Positions 13,205 through 23,729 of a DNA stretch of 64,000 nucleotides are shown piece after piece. The notes below the pieces were generated by a model. It ran no database searches, had not been told where the DNA came from, and was given only the letters and a program-made list of their open reading frames with translations. Positions within the stretch are counted from its first letter, which is position 1. Each line of letters begins with the position of its first letter. The translations under genes and the position numbers were made by a program. This DNA is from Trochalopteron elliotii (Eukaryota; Chordata; Aves; Passeriformes; Leiothrichidae), in the NCBI GenBank assembly GCA_024734555.1, contig JANPWX010000010.1, positions 822,800-886,799 of the forward strand, in the 5' to 3' direction.

Positions 13205-13325
13205 GGAGTCTGGGTCCCCATGTCCCAGACACCTGGGTCCATCCCAGGGTCCCGAGGCTCTGGCTAAGTCATACCATCTTCCGTGCCACCAATTTCCCAT
13301 CTATGAAACAGCAAAGATTATATAC
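13205..13325 (+). repeat. Degenerate MIR-like SINE fragment
   Basis: The order of motifs ggctaagtcata, cgtgccaccaatttcccatc and tatgaaacagcaaagattat follows the MIR consensus (caagtcact, tgcctcagtttccccatctg, taaaatggggataata) with many substitutions. It is recognised from memory of the consensus. The borders are approximate. Confidence 0.5.
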
Positions 13326-15597
13326 AAGCAATGTCAGGTATTTGATTAGTGAGGCAGTTTTGAAATGTGGTATTCTGCACAGTATTTATTAGAGAAAATG
13401 CAGATAGATGCAAGATGCTGTTTCCTCTTACTGTCTCTAGGAACTATTTCCTGTAGTGGAAGGATATAATAATTTTTTTTTCATGTATTAGAAATATTTA
13501 AATATAGAATGCTGTAATATAATAGTGTAAAGGCTCTTCAGGGTGTGTTTTATTGGGCCATTAATACATGTCTTGAATGGTTGAAGGCACCCAAGGCGTG
13601 AATTAATGGAACAATAAAATACAATGTTGTCTCTTCATGCTATATTTATGCCTAAAGCGATGCCACCAGCCCAGGCTCTTGCTGGAATTCAAAGGCAAAG
13701 CAGGGACAGATCCAATCAAAAAGTGGACAAGTGAATATTAAGGAAAATATAATATTGCAAGCAGAGTTTCTAGTGAATCTCTAGGTCCCACTTCTAGCTC
13801 TAGATTACAAATATGGTGGGTATACCCAAGGGCTGCAGAAGGGTGTTGGGCAGGAGCAGCACAGCAGTTCTCTCTTCTGAGCCTGTGCTGACCCTGGCAC
13901 TTGGCTAATGCACTGAGCATGCAGGAATACAAAGACACTTTGTCTTTTGGCTACAGCCCCCAAAAGGATTTTGCCTGAGCCCCTCTGCTGACCTGATGTT
14001 TCCTGGAAGAGAGGGAGCTGCAGAACTGCTGCTCTGGACAAATGCTGGCACATTTACCAGCCTGCAAACGACAAAAGTCAGTCTCTGCTTTGGACCTCCT
14101 TGCGAGGCACCTGGAAGTACACTGAAGGGCTGCCAGGTTCTGCACAAAGGCAGCTGCATCCCTGGGTGGTGGAGACCCTGAACCATGCATGATCCCAAAT
14201 GCTCTCACAGGCACAGGGCACTTTCACTTCCATCAGAGGCTGGGCATGCTGGGCTGCCACTAATGAGAAGCACTTAGAGAAAATTTAGTGCATAAATCAT
14301 GAGTGAAACCTGCGTGTGTTCCTTGTGTGGCCCAGCCTGTAAGCAAGCTCCATCTGCAGCCTGAGGCTGTAGCAAACACTGGAGTTGTTCAATGGGGAGA
14401 ATCAGCTTGAGAGTCTGACACTACTCTGAGGCATCTCAGCATCTCAGAAGCCTTCCAGCTGCTTGGACCAAGACAAAAGAGCTGAAGGACTGAGACCATT
14501 GGTAGAAAGAACGGAGAATACACAACCAACAAATAAACCTCCTATCAGGAGCACAGCAGGATGTGCAATGTGCTACTGTGTACCAATCCTCAAGCAAACT
14601 GGGCCATCTTTTTTGGGGAATGGGCACAGCACATAATTAAACTTTGTCTCATTAGCCCCGTCAGGGCAACTGCTAAACTATTCTCCAGATCCCAAGCTAT
14701 CCACTGCTGTTCAGCTTCAATTCACTCCCATTATAGACTTGCCATTGTGAATATTACACACAGATACTTTTGGGAGAAAATGCCTCCACAGGGAGGCTGG
14801 ACAGCCAAAACCACAGCATCACTCTGAGCACATGGGTGGTGCTGGAAGAGGATATGCTCCTCCTCCTCGGGCTAGGATGCAGCAGGGACATATGTCAGGT
14901 CTGGGCACTGCAGGCTAGTGCTTCCTGGTGCTCCACCCACATGGCTCCAGGACAATCAAAGCTCAGGCAAGGTGGGAGTATCTTCTATGGGGCCCTGGTA
15001 CAGAAACCCCCTCTGGGGCCATTTTCTCTCATTAAAGACCAGCAAACATGTTGTTTCTTACAGCTGCCCAGTATTCCCTCAAAGCTCCCTCATTAGAGAC
15101 TGCAAGAATGCACCTGTATTCTTGAGGGAACAGCTCGCAGTCTGAAGTGACTGGGAAAACAAAGGAACCCCTATAACTGCTGCTATTGTTGAGTTTTTTT
15201 GGTTTTTAATTTAATTGCAAAAGCAATCTGGGAAGTCTTTATGTTGGAACTTCTCCCTGAGAGCTGTGAGAGGCTGACAACTGCTAGGATGCTGATACCT
15301 TTGAGGAAACAAAGTCTTTGTAAACTCCTAAGGGCTGGCATGCTCCACACTCCCAAAAACAAAGATGCCCCTTAGTAGCTTCAGGCTTGGTTTCTAAAAA
15401 GGGAAACAGACTTGAAATTTTAGGAAAACAAAAAGATAAAATGGATTCATACCTTTCTTGCTTACTAGATCCAGGGAAAAGCAGGAATAGAAGAAAGGAG
15501 ATGATCACTGACACAGAAAGGCACTGACTGCACATGCACAGCAGAACTCCATTTAATCAGACAACAAAGGCAGCTCCCTTCCCCAGCTAGAGAGACA

Positions 15598-15608
15598 TAT
15601 ATAAATAG
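15598..15608 (+). promoter_or_regulatory. TATA-like sequence, antisense to PTPRF
   Basis: The sequence tatataaatag is a good TATA-box match in an intron. No transcript, CpG cluster or open frame follows it, so a chance match is likely. Confidence 0.15.
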
Positions 15609-16316
15609 AGAGCCCAGGAGGAGCAGAACCTCGGAGCTGAGCTGATAGAGAATGACCTACTGTAATTGAACAGGCTACATGAACACATGCAAATGCAACC
15701 CGTGGCTCCTGAGGACTAACAATCATCACACGCTACAGTTACAACTGGAGCAGGACTGCTCTGCCAGGCAAAAGGAGGTGTCTGCTCCCACGGGGAGCAC
15801 AGTGTGAGAGTGGTTCTGATCCAGTAGTCAGAACTGAGAGGCCCTAAGAAGAGAGCTCCACTCTGATTTCAGCCTGTCACATCTATGCCCTGCTCTCACC
15901 ACCAAGGTCATGTTCTTTAGTCAAAATTCACAGGAAGAGGGGCAGTTTCCACAGATCAAGCAGGCAATATCTATAGAGAACCAGTACTAGAGAAGTTCCC
16001 AAGGCTGCCAATCCAAGTTGTTGTGACCAGAGAGCAGTCAGACTGCAGCTTTAGGGACAAAGCTGCTCTCTTCTGTCACACCGCTCACATGCTTTCAGAA
16101 CCCAGAGCAGCTGTGTCCTGGGGCTGATATTAACTACCTTCTGCTCTCTTACAAAGCAGCCTTCTGCAGTGCCTGGTAGAAGCCTTCCTCCTCCCCATGG
16201 CCACCAAGGACAGTCTGTCAGAGCACCCTGTGTCTGAAGGGTACAAGGAAGGCCCTGAAGGTACCAGCACCTCTAGTGCTCATGCTGTAACAGCCATGTC
16301 CCAGACTGGATCTCAC

Positions 16317-16471
16317 CTTTTGAAGAGAAGTATGGCAATGACAATGATGATGATTAGTATCACAGCCAGGACGGGTCCCATCACCCACAGCATCTCTGGT
16401 TCATCCTGCTGCTTTGCAGATGCCACTTCCATCACAATCTCATCCGAGTAGGGGCTGGCTGCGTATCTCTT
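16317..16471 (-). CDS. PTPRF: PTPRF exon: transmembrane helix
   Basis: This 155-nt exon goes from phase 0 to phase 2. It has a long pyrimidine tract before the acceptor (cctgcctgtgctgttcag) and donor gtgaga. It encodes [20 protein letters not shown], then [17 protein letters not shown] and the hydrophobic run [13 protein letters not shown], ending K plus a split arginine. The single membrane helix spans roughly residues 27-50 of the exon and is followed at once by basic residues (KRKR across the splice), the usual stop-transfer signal with the C-terminal side in the cytoplasm. The short stretch before the helix is the ectodomain-shedding region in LAR. Human LAR is nearly identical in the helix. 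Confidence 0.98.
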
Positions 16472-19400
16472 CTGAACAGCACAGGCAGGAGGGGGAGAGA
16501 AAAGCAAGCATCCATTATGCTAAAGCAACAGCTACATCCCTGAAATGCTGAGGACTCCCCTTGCTTCTGGCTAGCAGAGAATAGTCATGCTTCTCAAACC
16601 TCAGCAACATACCATGAAATACTCCCTCCCTTGGCATCAGTGGAGGTCATACTGTGGCAACAGTTTCTGCCTGGCCTGACAAATTCTGGGTGCCAGCAAC
16701 TTCGCTGGTGTGAATCAATCCCAGGGCCAGCAACTTCATGACTGACAAACCTGACCTGGGGGTGCAAAATCGAAGAAGCCCAGCTAAGACCCATTTGCCA
16801 GCCCGGGATTCTCTTGGAGCCAAATCACAATCTTTTGAATCCCAACCAATTGCACAATGGGGCTGGTTGTAGATTCCTAAGTGGTTTACAATACCTGCTG
16901 TGCTAATATCAACACACCTCTTCAGGATAGAGTTATATTAAGAAAACCCCCACTGGGAGAGGCGGGTTTTCTTAAAGGAATGAAATGACAGGAACATTTT
17001 CAACCTGATGTCTTTGATAAACAGAGCTTAGAAAGAGGCTCATTCTTACAGGTTCCTTTCCTTCCTGCCATGTGGCAGCGCAGTGATTTATAACCTGAAG
17101 GGACAGCTTTCTAGCCCCACTAGCTAGACAGAATCAGAAGAGACCCAAACCCTTCTTGCAGAAAAATGACACTGCACCTGATGTTTTGCTGCTGTTGCTA
17201 AAGCTTATGGGAGCTGTGCTGCACCTTCACAGCTCAGTGTTGCTGGGTCAGAAGGGTTAAATGCTGCAAAAACAAATCCTTTCCCCCTATTAGAGAGGGC
17301 CAGAGCTGTATCAGTTCTGTGCATGTGGCTTTTGAGCAGCACCTGCTGCCAAGCATTAAGGAGTCAGAAAGCTCTGCTCCTGCCATACAAAGTTTCGGTC
17401 ACAGAAGAGGCGCCTGTGGATCTAGAAATCTCCTGCTTTAAGGCTGGGGTTTAAACATGCACTTCATGTCTTCACATATGTGAGGAGAAGAAAGGGAAAA
17501 ATCAAGCCTGCTGGTGTCACACAAATGCACATCTTGATCTACTCTCACAGGTGCCCTTGATCCCAGCCAGGCTGGTTTCAAATGTGTGGAGTACAGAAAA
17601 TGCTCTTATCTGGGACATCCTTCTGGCAGCACACACTAGTTCAGCATCCTAGCTGCTCTCCTCACATTTATCAGCAGAGGTGCCACTGTCAGGGAAACAA
17701 ACGTGGGGGGTGGTTGCCACTTTGTGAAACCTTTCAGCCCTATGAGACACTTTTTCAATAACTGAAATAGCTGCTAGCTCCTGGTTTAATTCTGTTCTTA
17801 GAGGAAGTCTGCACAGGACCACTGCAACCCATCAGACTGTTCCTACACCCCTGTGTCCAGTTCAAACACCAGGGCAGGGAGTCAGCTACAGCTCTGATCG
17901 TGGCACAGACAAGGAAGCCTCTGACTCCCCTTTCTTGGGCGAGTGGTTACCCTGTGAGGGAAGCAAAAAGGCTTTGCCTGTGACTCCCCAGGAAGGCCAA
18001 GGTGCATCAGTGGTGGGGGAGGGAAGGAGCATATGCTGATGTGCAGCAAGGTGTGACCATCTCCAAAGCTTTGTGCAATGGGCAAAGATTCGTATTTTTT
18101 CAGATACACTTTGGAGGCATCACCTTCCAAGAGAAGGCAGATGCAGAAGAGATCAGGACTGTTATCTCAGTGGCATTTCCAAAGGCAGACTGCGAGGTGC
18201 AGGTGCCCCTGCTCCCAGAGACAGTATTTCAACCACAATCCCTCTGCCTTTGAAGAAGGGCAATGTTTTGCTCTACTGCTGACACTAGAGACACAGCAAG
18301 CAATTTCAGAGGAGCTGGGTGGGGGAAATAGTGCACAGCCTCGGAGAGAGTGCCTCATGCTCCAAGTGAAAGTGGATGTGATGCAGGAGGGGATGCAGAA
18401 AGGTGGTCTGCAGGAGCAGGGTATATAGGAGGTTTGTAGGAGTGCTACTGCTCACTGGTGGCGTACTAGAGGGCGGTGGCAGGTCTATGCTAGTGAGGAG
18501 ATGATGATTATAGTTGGGATCAACTAGTGAAGGTCATCTCTTCTTGAAAGGGATTGTCAGGATGGTGCATCTCAAGGCCTCTGCCTTACCTTGTTGTTAA
18601 TCTGTAACTCTTCTTCCCTCACTGGTGTGCACACCTTGCCACAAGAACATGTGAGCTGGATGAGTAATGAAGAACTCAACCAGCCCTAATGAGCAAGCAA
18701 ATGAGGCTGAGGAAGGAAGCCACAGCTTGGAATCCAACCAAAGGGTTCGGTGCATCTCTATTATTTCCATTATTTACACACTGGTCACTGCTACTACTGC
18801 CACCATCACTCCTGCCCTGTGTTTACAGCTGGGCATTGAACACAACAAGGTCTTGCTGTGCCGCTCCTTGCTTATTGCATCAGCCTCTCCCATGCCCAGG
18901 CCCCATGTGCTGCTGACTTCTAGCAGGGAGACATGCAGGAGCAGGAATCCCCACACAGCAGAAAAGTGTGCACCTTTGCCCTGCTGATAATCCACTGCGA
19001 TGGGAGACAGTTTTGCTTCTTCAGATGTCACCTCCAAGTGAAATTCTGGGCAGAGGAGTGCCTGTCAGAACAGGCTTGCAGGGGGAACATCCTGTTCACT
19101 GCAGAGTCTCAGCAGTCACTGTGCAGGGTAGGATTTTGTGGATTGTTTTCTACAGACATTTACTTGAACCAAAGCAGAATGAGAACCCATCCCAGCCATG
19201 TGCCAAGCTCTGCTCTGAGCACAGCCCAGCAAGCCACAACTGAGCTTGTGCAGAACGTGTGTGTTGACACTGTCCTCCACTCTCATCTGTTATGTGGAAC
19301 ACACGGTGCCATTTCCCTCCAAAAACACCATTTATCAAGTCAATTCCCACAGCTGCCTCAGCTTATTCAGGCCAGCGATGCAGCCTCCCTCCTCCCTTCA

Positions 19401-19500
19401 CAGAAAACTCTGCCATGCTGCCTTGCAGCAATTGCTCACCCTGCCTGCACTGAGCCCAGCTCAGCTAGGACAGGCTGTGCTCCCCACAGAAAGTCCTTAC
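16472..19500 (-). other. Intron between cleavage-segment and transmembrane exons
   Basis: This 3.0 kb intron contains a 12-bp-stem inverted repeat (16938-16975). No coding exon or recognisable repeat family was seen in the rest. Confidence 0.75.
16938..16975. repeat. Perfect inverted repeat, 12-bp stem with 14-nt loop
   Basis: The arm ttaagaaaaccc (16938-16949) pairs exactly with gggttttcttaa (16964-16975) around the loop ccactgggagaggc. A simple hairpin could form in the pre-mRNA. Confidence 0.8.
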
Positions 19501-19713
19501 CGTGTCCCCATCCTCCAGCGAGGCCAGCACGAAGCAGCGATAGCTCAGGTCTTGAGACAGAGGCTTGTTGTAGAAACCTTTGTAGTTCTTCTCATCCCCC
19601 AGGGTGAAGGTCTCAGGCAGCACATCCACTTGAGCAGCAATGTAGGGCTTGAGTCTGTCTGCCTGGCGTCGCTGCCTCCTGCTCTGGCTCCCTTGGCTTA
19701 TGGCCTCCAGCAG
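19501..19713 (-). CDS. PTPRF: PTPRF exon: proprotein (furin-type) cleavage segment
   Basis: This 213-nt exon is phase 0 on both sides and encodes 71 residues, with acceptor tttgtccccag and donor gtaagg. It begins LLEAISQGSQSRRQRRQADR. The R-Q-R-R at codons 13-16 fits the furin consensus R-X-K/R-R, the site at which LAR precursors are cut into the non-covalently joined E and P subunits. Human LAR has a run of five arginines here (from memory), so this copy has one arginine replaced by glutamine and a stretch one residue shorter. The rest (LKPYIAAQVDVLPETFTLGD, YKGFYNKPLS, SYRCFVLASLEDGDT) is LAR-like. The last residues, LEDGDT, differ from human LKEPMDQ. Confidence 0.97.
19666..19680 (-). other. 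Furin-type cleavage motif RRQRR
   Basis: Codons 12-16 of the 213-nt exon read AGG AGG CAG CGA CGC, which is R-R-Q-R-R, followed by Q-A-D. This satisfies the minimal furin pattern R-X-X-R and the stronger R-X-R-R. In LAR-family receptors processing here splits the precursor in the secretory pathway. Confidence 0.8.
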
Positions 19714-20701
19714 CTGGGGACAAACAAAGTGCCATCACTACTGCTGACAGCATGATACAGCCTCACGCTGTCACCTCACTGGCTGTGGCACCCGGCAGGG
19801 GTGGAGGGGAGGGAGGAGAAGACAACTGGGTTTGATTTGTATCTGGTGGTACTAAGGAACTGGAGGCAAGTACTATCCATTTAGGCATTGCTGGGGCATC
19901 TGTCTGCAGAACGTCGCTGCCAGAACCTCCTCTAGGATCTCAGCTTTGGAAGTGTCCTGAGTCCTGGGAAGCTGACACGGTAAATGTTAGGGCTGAGACA
20001 GCCTGGCTGTGACTGTCCCCCTGAGTTATGTGTCCCAACGGGCTGTGAGGGAAGCAAGCCATGTTCTATGGCCTAATTATTGGTCTGGACAGCAATTCAC
20101 ACTCCGTGGACACCGGATGTGAATTATAGCTGATGCCGATGTTTAGGGAAAAAGTGACATTTGCTGTGTCTCTTTTCCTTCTGTCAGTGCTTCTGTATCT
20201 CACCTGCTGCTGTGTTGCAGGCAGAGTTTTGTTTAAACCACACAGAATGGTAACAGATTTCATGGAATGTTCAGAGTAAAAATGGAAAATTTCACAGTCA
20301 CAAATTCATGAAAAAGCATATAATGCACAAAAATCCAATTGCATTGCTAAGAATGACTCTCGAAAGTTTAAAGATCTTTTTTTTTCCAGTGAATAAAAAT
20401 GAACATCAAGCTGGGAAGAGAAATTCTAATTCAAAATGAAGAAGGAGGGATGAAATACATCTCACACAGAAATGTATCAATGCAATATTGTCAGGGCAGA
20501 TGGGGAACATCAGAGGGCTAGGGACAGTGATGTACACACAAAGTCACACTGCTGAGCTGGGCCTACTCCCCCAGAGGAGAAGAAGCTGGGTAAGAAACCC
20601 CTCACCCTTTCCCCTTCACAGTCCGTCCTTGTCCTCTTATCAATACTCCCAAAGAAGCAATTTAGGAAAAGTATACTTTGTCATTATACTATCACCAGGA
20701 C

Positions 20702-20719
20702 AAAAAAAAAAAAAAAAAA
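20702..20719. repeat. Poly(A) run of 18
   Basis: A homopolymer of A stands alone. No SINE or retrocopy body was recognised directly upstream, so it is treated as a simple repeat. Confidence 0.8.
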
Positions 20720-21284
20720 GGTTGGAAAAATTTTAGTTTCACAAATGTCACTGCAATCCGGAGGGAAAAAAGCAGAAAGATGATTTTTGGAGTGTGGAGT
20801 TTGCTTCCTACACCCATCTCTTGCATCTGGCTGAGATTACAGCTGAGCTCTTTGGGGCAGAAAGTGCAGCTCTATGTGCATGTACACAAAACCACAGGGC
20901 TCCAGTTGTGGTTAAGGTTGCTGGAGGCTTCTGCTGCTTATACATGTAATGCACAGCAAAAGACTGCATCAGAAAACTGCTAGGCCTGCAAAGTTCAGAT
21001 TCTGAAAAATCAGAAAATGAATATTGCCTGTGCAAAAATTAATTCAGCTGTCTTATGTACGTGCATTCTGCTGCACCCTTGACTGCAGAGTCACAGACTA
21101 TCTTTTCTTTAAGTCCCCTGCTTTGTTCAATACACAGGACAGACACTGCTTAATCAAAAAGCAGATATTCCACATTTTGTTTTCTTCTTTGCATTATGCA
21201 GCCTGAGGCCTTGTTTATTGCTTACTATTCAAATCCAGCTCTGAGGACAAAATTAATAATTTCCTCATGGGTTTTTCTATGGTG

Positions 21285-21400
21285 CTGATCACTATACTAT
21301 TACAAGTACTTCACATTAATGATCTTATCTTCCAAACCCCTGTATGAGTCAAGATAGAACTGATTATCCCAAATTTACAGACGGAGAACAGAAACACTGC
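21285..21400 (+). repeat. MIR-like SINE core
   Basis: The run acttcacattaatgatctta, followed by cccctgtatgagtc, gattatcccaaatttacaga and cggagaacagaaacac, keeps the order and spacing of the MIR core (ctcacaacaaccctatgagg, attatccccattttacagat, gaggaaactgaggcac). This is the clearest MIR relic in the window. The identification is from memory of the consensus. Confidence 0.65.
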
Positions 21401-22683
21401 AACATTAATGTAAAAAATGTCCATTAAACTTGAATGTCAAATTGAAAAGACACCAGCTTGTTTTGTTTTTCAAGAAAATTTAGTATTTTCTTCATAGCAC
21501 TGACTTTATCCAGCTCTTATTGACTTTCTCTGCAGCTGGGGATGCTTAGGCTTTGCAAATGAGAGCTCTAGGATCTCAAACTGAGCGCTCAAAAAAATCA
21601 CAATACACAAGACACTGGCTGCTAATGAAAATTTTGTCTTAAATCATTTGCCTGAGGCTGGATGAGACAGAAACTAGTTCTTTTGATAGGTTTCAACCAT
21701 CTAAAGCTGAAAACCAAAGCAACCTTCTTCACGATGGTCTTCTTTTTCTAGTGACATCTGTGATGCTGGAAAACTTCTGCAATGAAAATATGCAGGAGAC
21801 CTGTGGGTGAGGGTTCTCCATCACACAGCTGTGCTCCCTTTGCAGAACAGAACCACAAATACACACTGTGGAGCTGGAACCTCACAAAAACGACTGTGTG
21901 ATCGTGGAAATAAAGCCAAGGGCTGAGTTACAGCTTCTAACCGTCTGCCATTTCTGAGTGCTACAAGCTTGCAACTTTATTCTCCTAATGGATCTTTTTG
22001 TGAGTGATTTCTTGGAATTTTTCCTTTACACTTTAGGGGTGGTGGTGTGTGTGGGGAAGAAAGAGGCCACAAAGCCCTTGTGCAGGAGCCTCCTGACACC
22101 TGCACACGTTCCATGCCTCGAGTGTCAGAGCACTCCTGGCACAGGACAAGCTGCATCTTGGGGTAATGGCTGGTGAATTCTCAAAGCCTTTCACAAGCAG
22201 GTGTGAAGGGAGCTTTGCAGGTTTTGTTAGATACAAGAATGAACGCTTTATCTACACTGCAGGCTTAGGTACTGTCCAGAGAGAGGGAAAATGCCTCCTG
22301 ACAAAAAAGCTTAATAAAATGAAACCAGTAATTTTCTCTCCTAGTCTGTTTTCAATATAAGCATGGTCATTTCATCTGGAAAAGGCTGCAAGGACTGTAC
22401 GACCTGTAACAGGATCTGTCCTGGCCAGAGCTCAGAGACACTCAAGTGTGGTCTCTTAAGGGAGCACGTTCTGGGAGGTGGCTCCACCTTAGCTTTACTC
22501 CAGCCTCCTTCCTACACAGTGTCATGAAGAAAGGCTGAGCAGGCACCCATCCCACAGCCCCCATCCCTGATGTGCAGCCTGCACTTGGGTTGCTGCATCC
22601 ATGCTGCTGCCAGGAGGCCTGGGCAAAGTGTGCTGGGCAGCTTGGGAATCACTTCCATCACAGCAGCTGCTACAGGTTCCTAC

Positions 22684-22774
22684 CTGATCCAGCTCCATCT
22701 CATCAGGTGTCCGCCACCGGGCAGTCAGGGTGCTGGTGCTCTGGTCTGCTGGCACAACCACGATGTAGTACCAC
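22684..22774 (-). CDS. PTPRF: PTPRF exon: membrane-proximal WYYIVVVP segment
   Basis: This 91-nt exon goes from phase 2 to phase 0, with acceptor cttccttccttcccag and donor gtagga. It completes the split arginine and encodes WYYIVVVPADQSTSTLTARW, then RTPDEMELDQ. In human LAR the same place reads WFYIVVVPIDRVGGSML. The hydrophobic strand IVVVP is kept and the following loop differs. The acceptor tract contains a ggaa/ttcc simple repeat (22777-22791). It lies between FNIII 8 and the proteolytic cleavage segment and belongs to the extracellular stub that stays with the phosphatase subunit region. Confidence 0.96.
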
Positions 22775-23475
22775 CTGGGAAGGAAGGAAGGAAGTGTAAG
22801 CACTGGACTCTGAGCCATCTCTCTGGCAGGTCACCAAATAATGTGTGCCATATCACTGAAGGATGACCTACTCCTTTCCCTGCCCTTTAAGCAGCAAAAG
22901 GGCTCAGTAAGGAAAAGGCTGGTTTCCAGCTGCACCAGAGAAGAGAATATTGCCATTAGCACTCATTAGGATAATGAGGATCTACAGACTGGGTTCCAGA
23001 GGGTGGTGTAGGAGCTGTGAGAAGGACATTTATATAATCGGATTGTAGCAAGAACCCTGGGGAAATTGTGCTTCAGCACAAGGATACCACAGTAACGAAT
23101 AAGACTTCCATAAACTCGCTTTTTAAATCTCCTTGAGGCTTTAGGCATTATTTATTTAAAGGATATTATACAGTGTCAGAGAAAGTCCCTCCTGATCCTC
23201 AACTGTATTTTTGCTGGTAGCATCTGGAGTATACCCACGAGCGTGAGGGCAAACTGTCAGAGAATTGTCTTAATTTTATTGCACATCAATATTTGCTCAG
23301 AAAGAGCCAAGACTGTGATCCCATGTTACGGCTATATGCCTACCTCTGTATCACAGCCTGCTTGGAAATTCATTCCCAGGTTACAAAATCCTCATGTTGG
23401 CAGAGGTCTGCTCTTCCTTTCTCTCCCCACCCCTAGCCCCCCACCCAGCCCTCTCCACCCAGGCATGGCACCTAC
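22775..23475 (-). other. Intron between membrane-proximal exons
   Basis: This 701-nt intron has a short ggaa repeat next to its 3' splice site (22777-22791) and a C-rich tract near 23420-23460. Nothing else was seen. Confidence 0.8.
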
Positions 23476-23729
23476 CGAACTGGCACAGTGGTCTGCACTT
23501 TGGGGAGAGTTAGCGTGAATTTTCCTTCCTGTATGTACTTGTTTGTGGCGATGGGTTTGCTTTGCAAGACATCAGGGGCAGTGCGGATCGAGACGAGGTG
23601 CTGGAGCCCCCCTGCACTGCTCCCACGGTTCATTAGCACAAAAGAATAGTCCGTGTCTGGCTGGAGGTCACTTATGAGCTTCTTCATCGAGTGGCCGTCC
23701 ACCTCCACACTCTGGCTATTGTACAGAAT
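23476..23729 (-). CDS. PTPRF: PTPRF exon: FNIII 8 end and membrane-proximal region
   Basis: This 254-nt exon goes from phase 0 to phase 2, with acceptor ttttcctgtttcag and donor gtaggt. It encodes ILYNSQSVEVDGHSMKKLIS, then DLQPDTDYSFVLMNRGSSAG, then LQHLVSIRTAPDVL, and ends VPV plus a split arginine codon. The first half completes FNIII 8 (LQPDTDYSFVLMNRGSSAGG). The second half opens the membrane-proximal region unique to LAR-family receptors. The tail from PDVLQSKPIATNKYIQEGKF onward is clearly more divergent from human LAR than the FNIII part, as expected for this looser region. Confidence 0.97.

Larger units (their letters stand above)
13137..16316 (-). other. Intron between transmembrane and juxtamembrane exons
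   Basis: This 3.2 kb holds a worn MIR-like element (about 13205-13325), an AT-rich block with homeodomain-like attaatg cores (13440-13640), and a TATA-like tatataaatag on the plus strand (15598-15608). No coding sequence was seen. Confidence 0.75.
19714..22683 (-). other. Intron between WYYIVVVP and cleavage-segment exons
   Basis: This 3.0 kb is AT-rich in its middle (20050-21750). It holds an 18-base A run (20702-20719) and a MIR-like element (about 21285-21400). No exon-like segment was seen. Confidence 0.75.

Noticed and set aside
18933..19607. 224-codon plus-strand open frame
   Set aside because: It partly overlaps the antisense of the cleavage-segment exon. The rest has no protein-like features, no promoter and no splice pattern.
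20702..20719. Poly(A) run as the tail of a processed pseudogene or SINE
   Set aside because: No retrocopy body, target-site duplication or SINE sequence was recognised upstream, so it is treated as a plain A tract.
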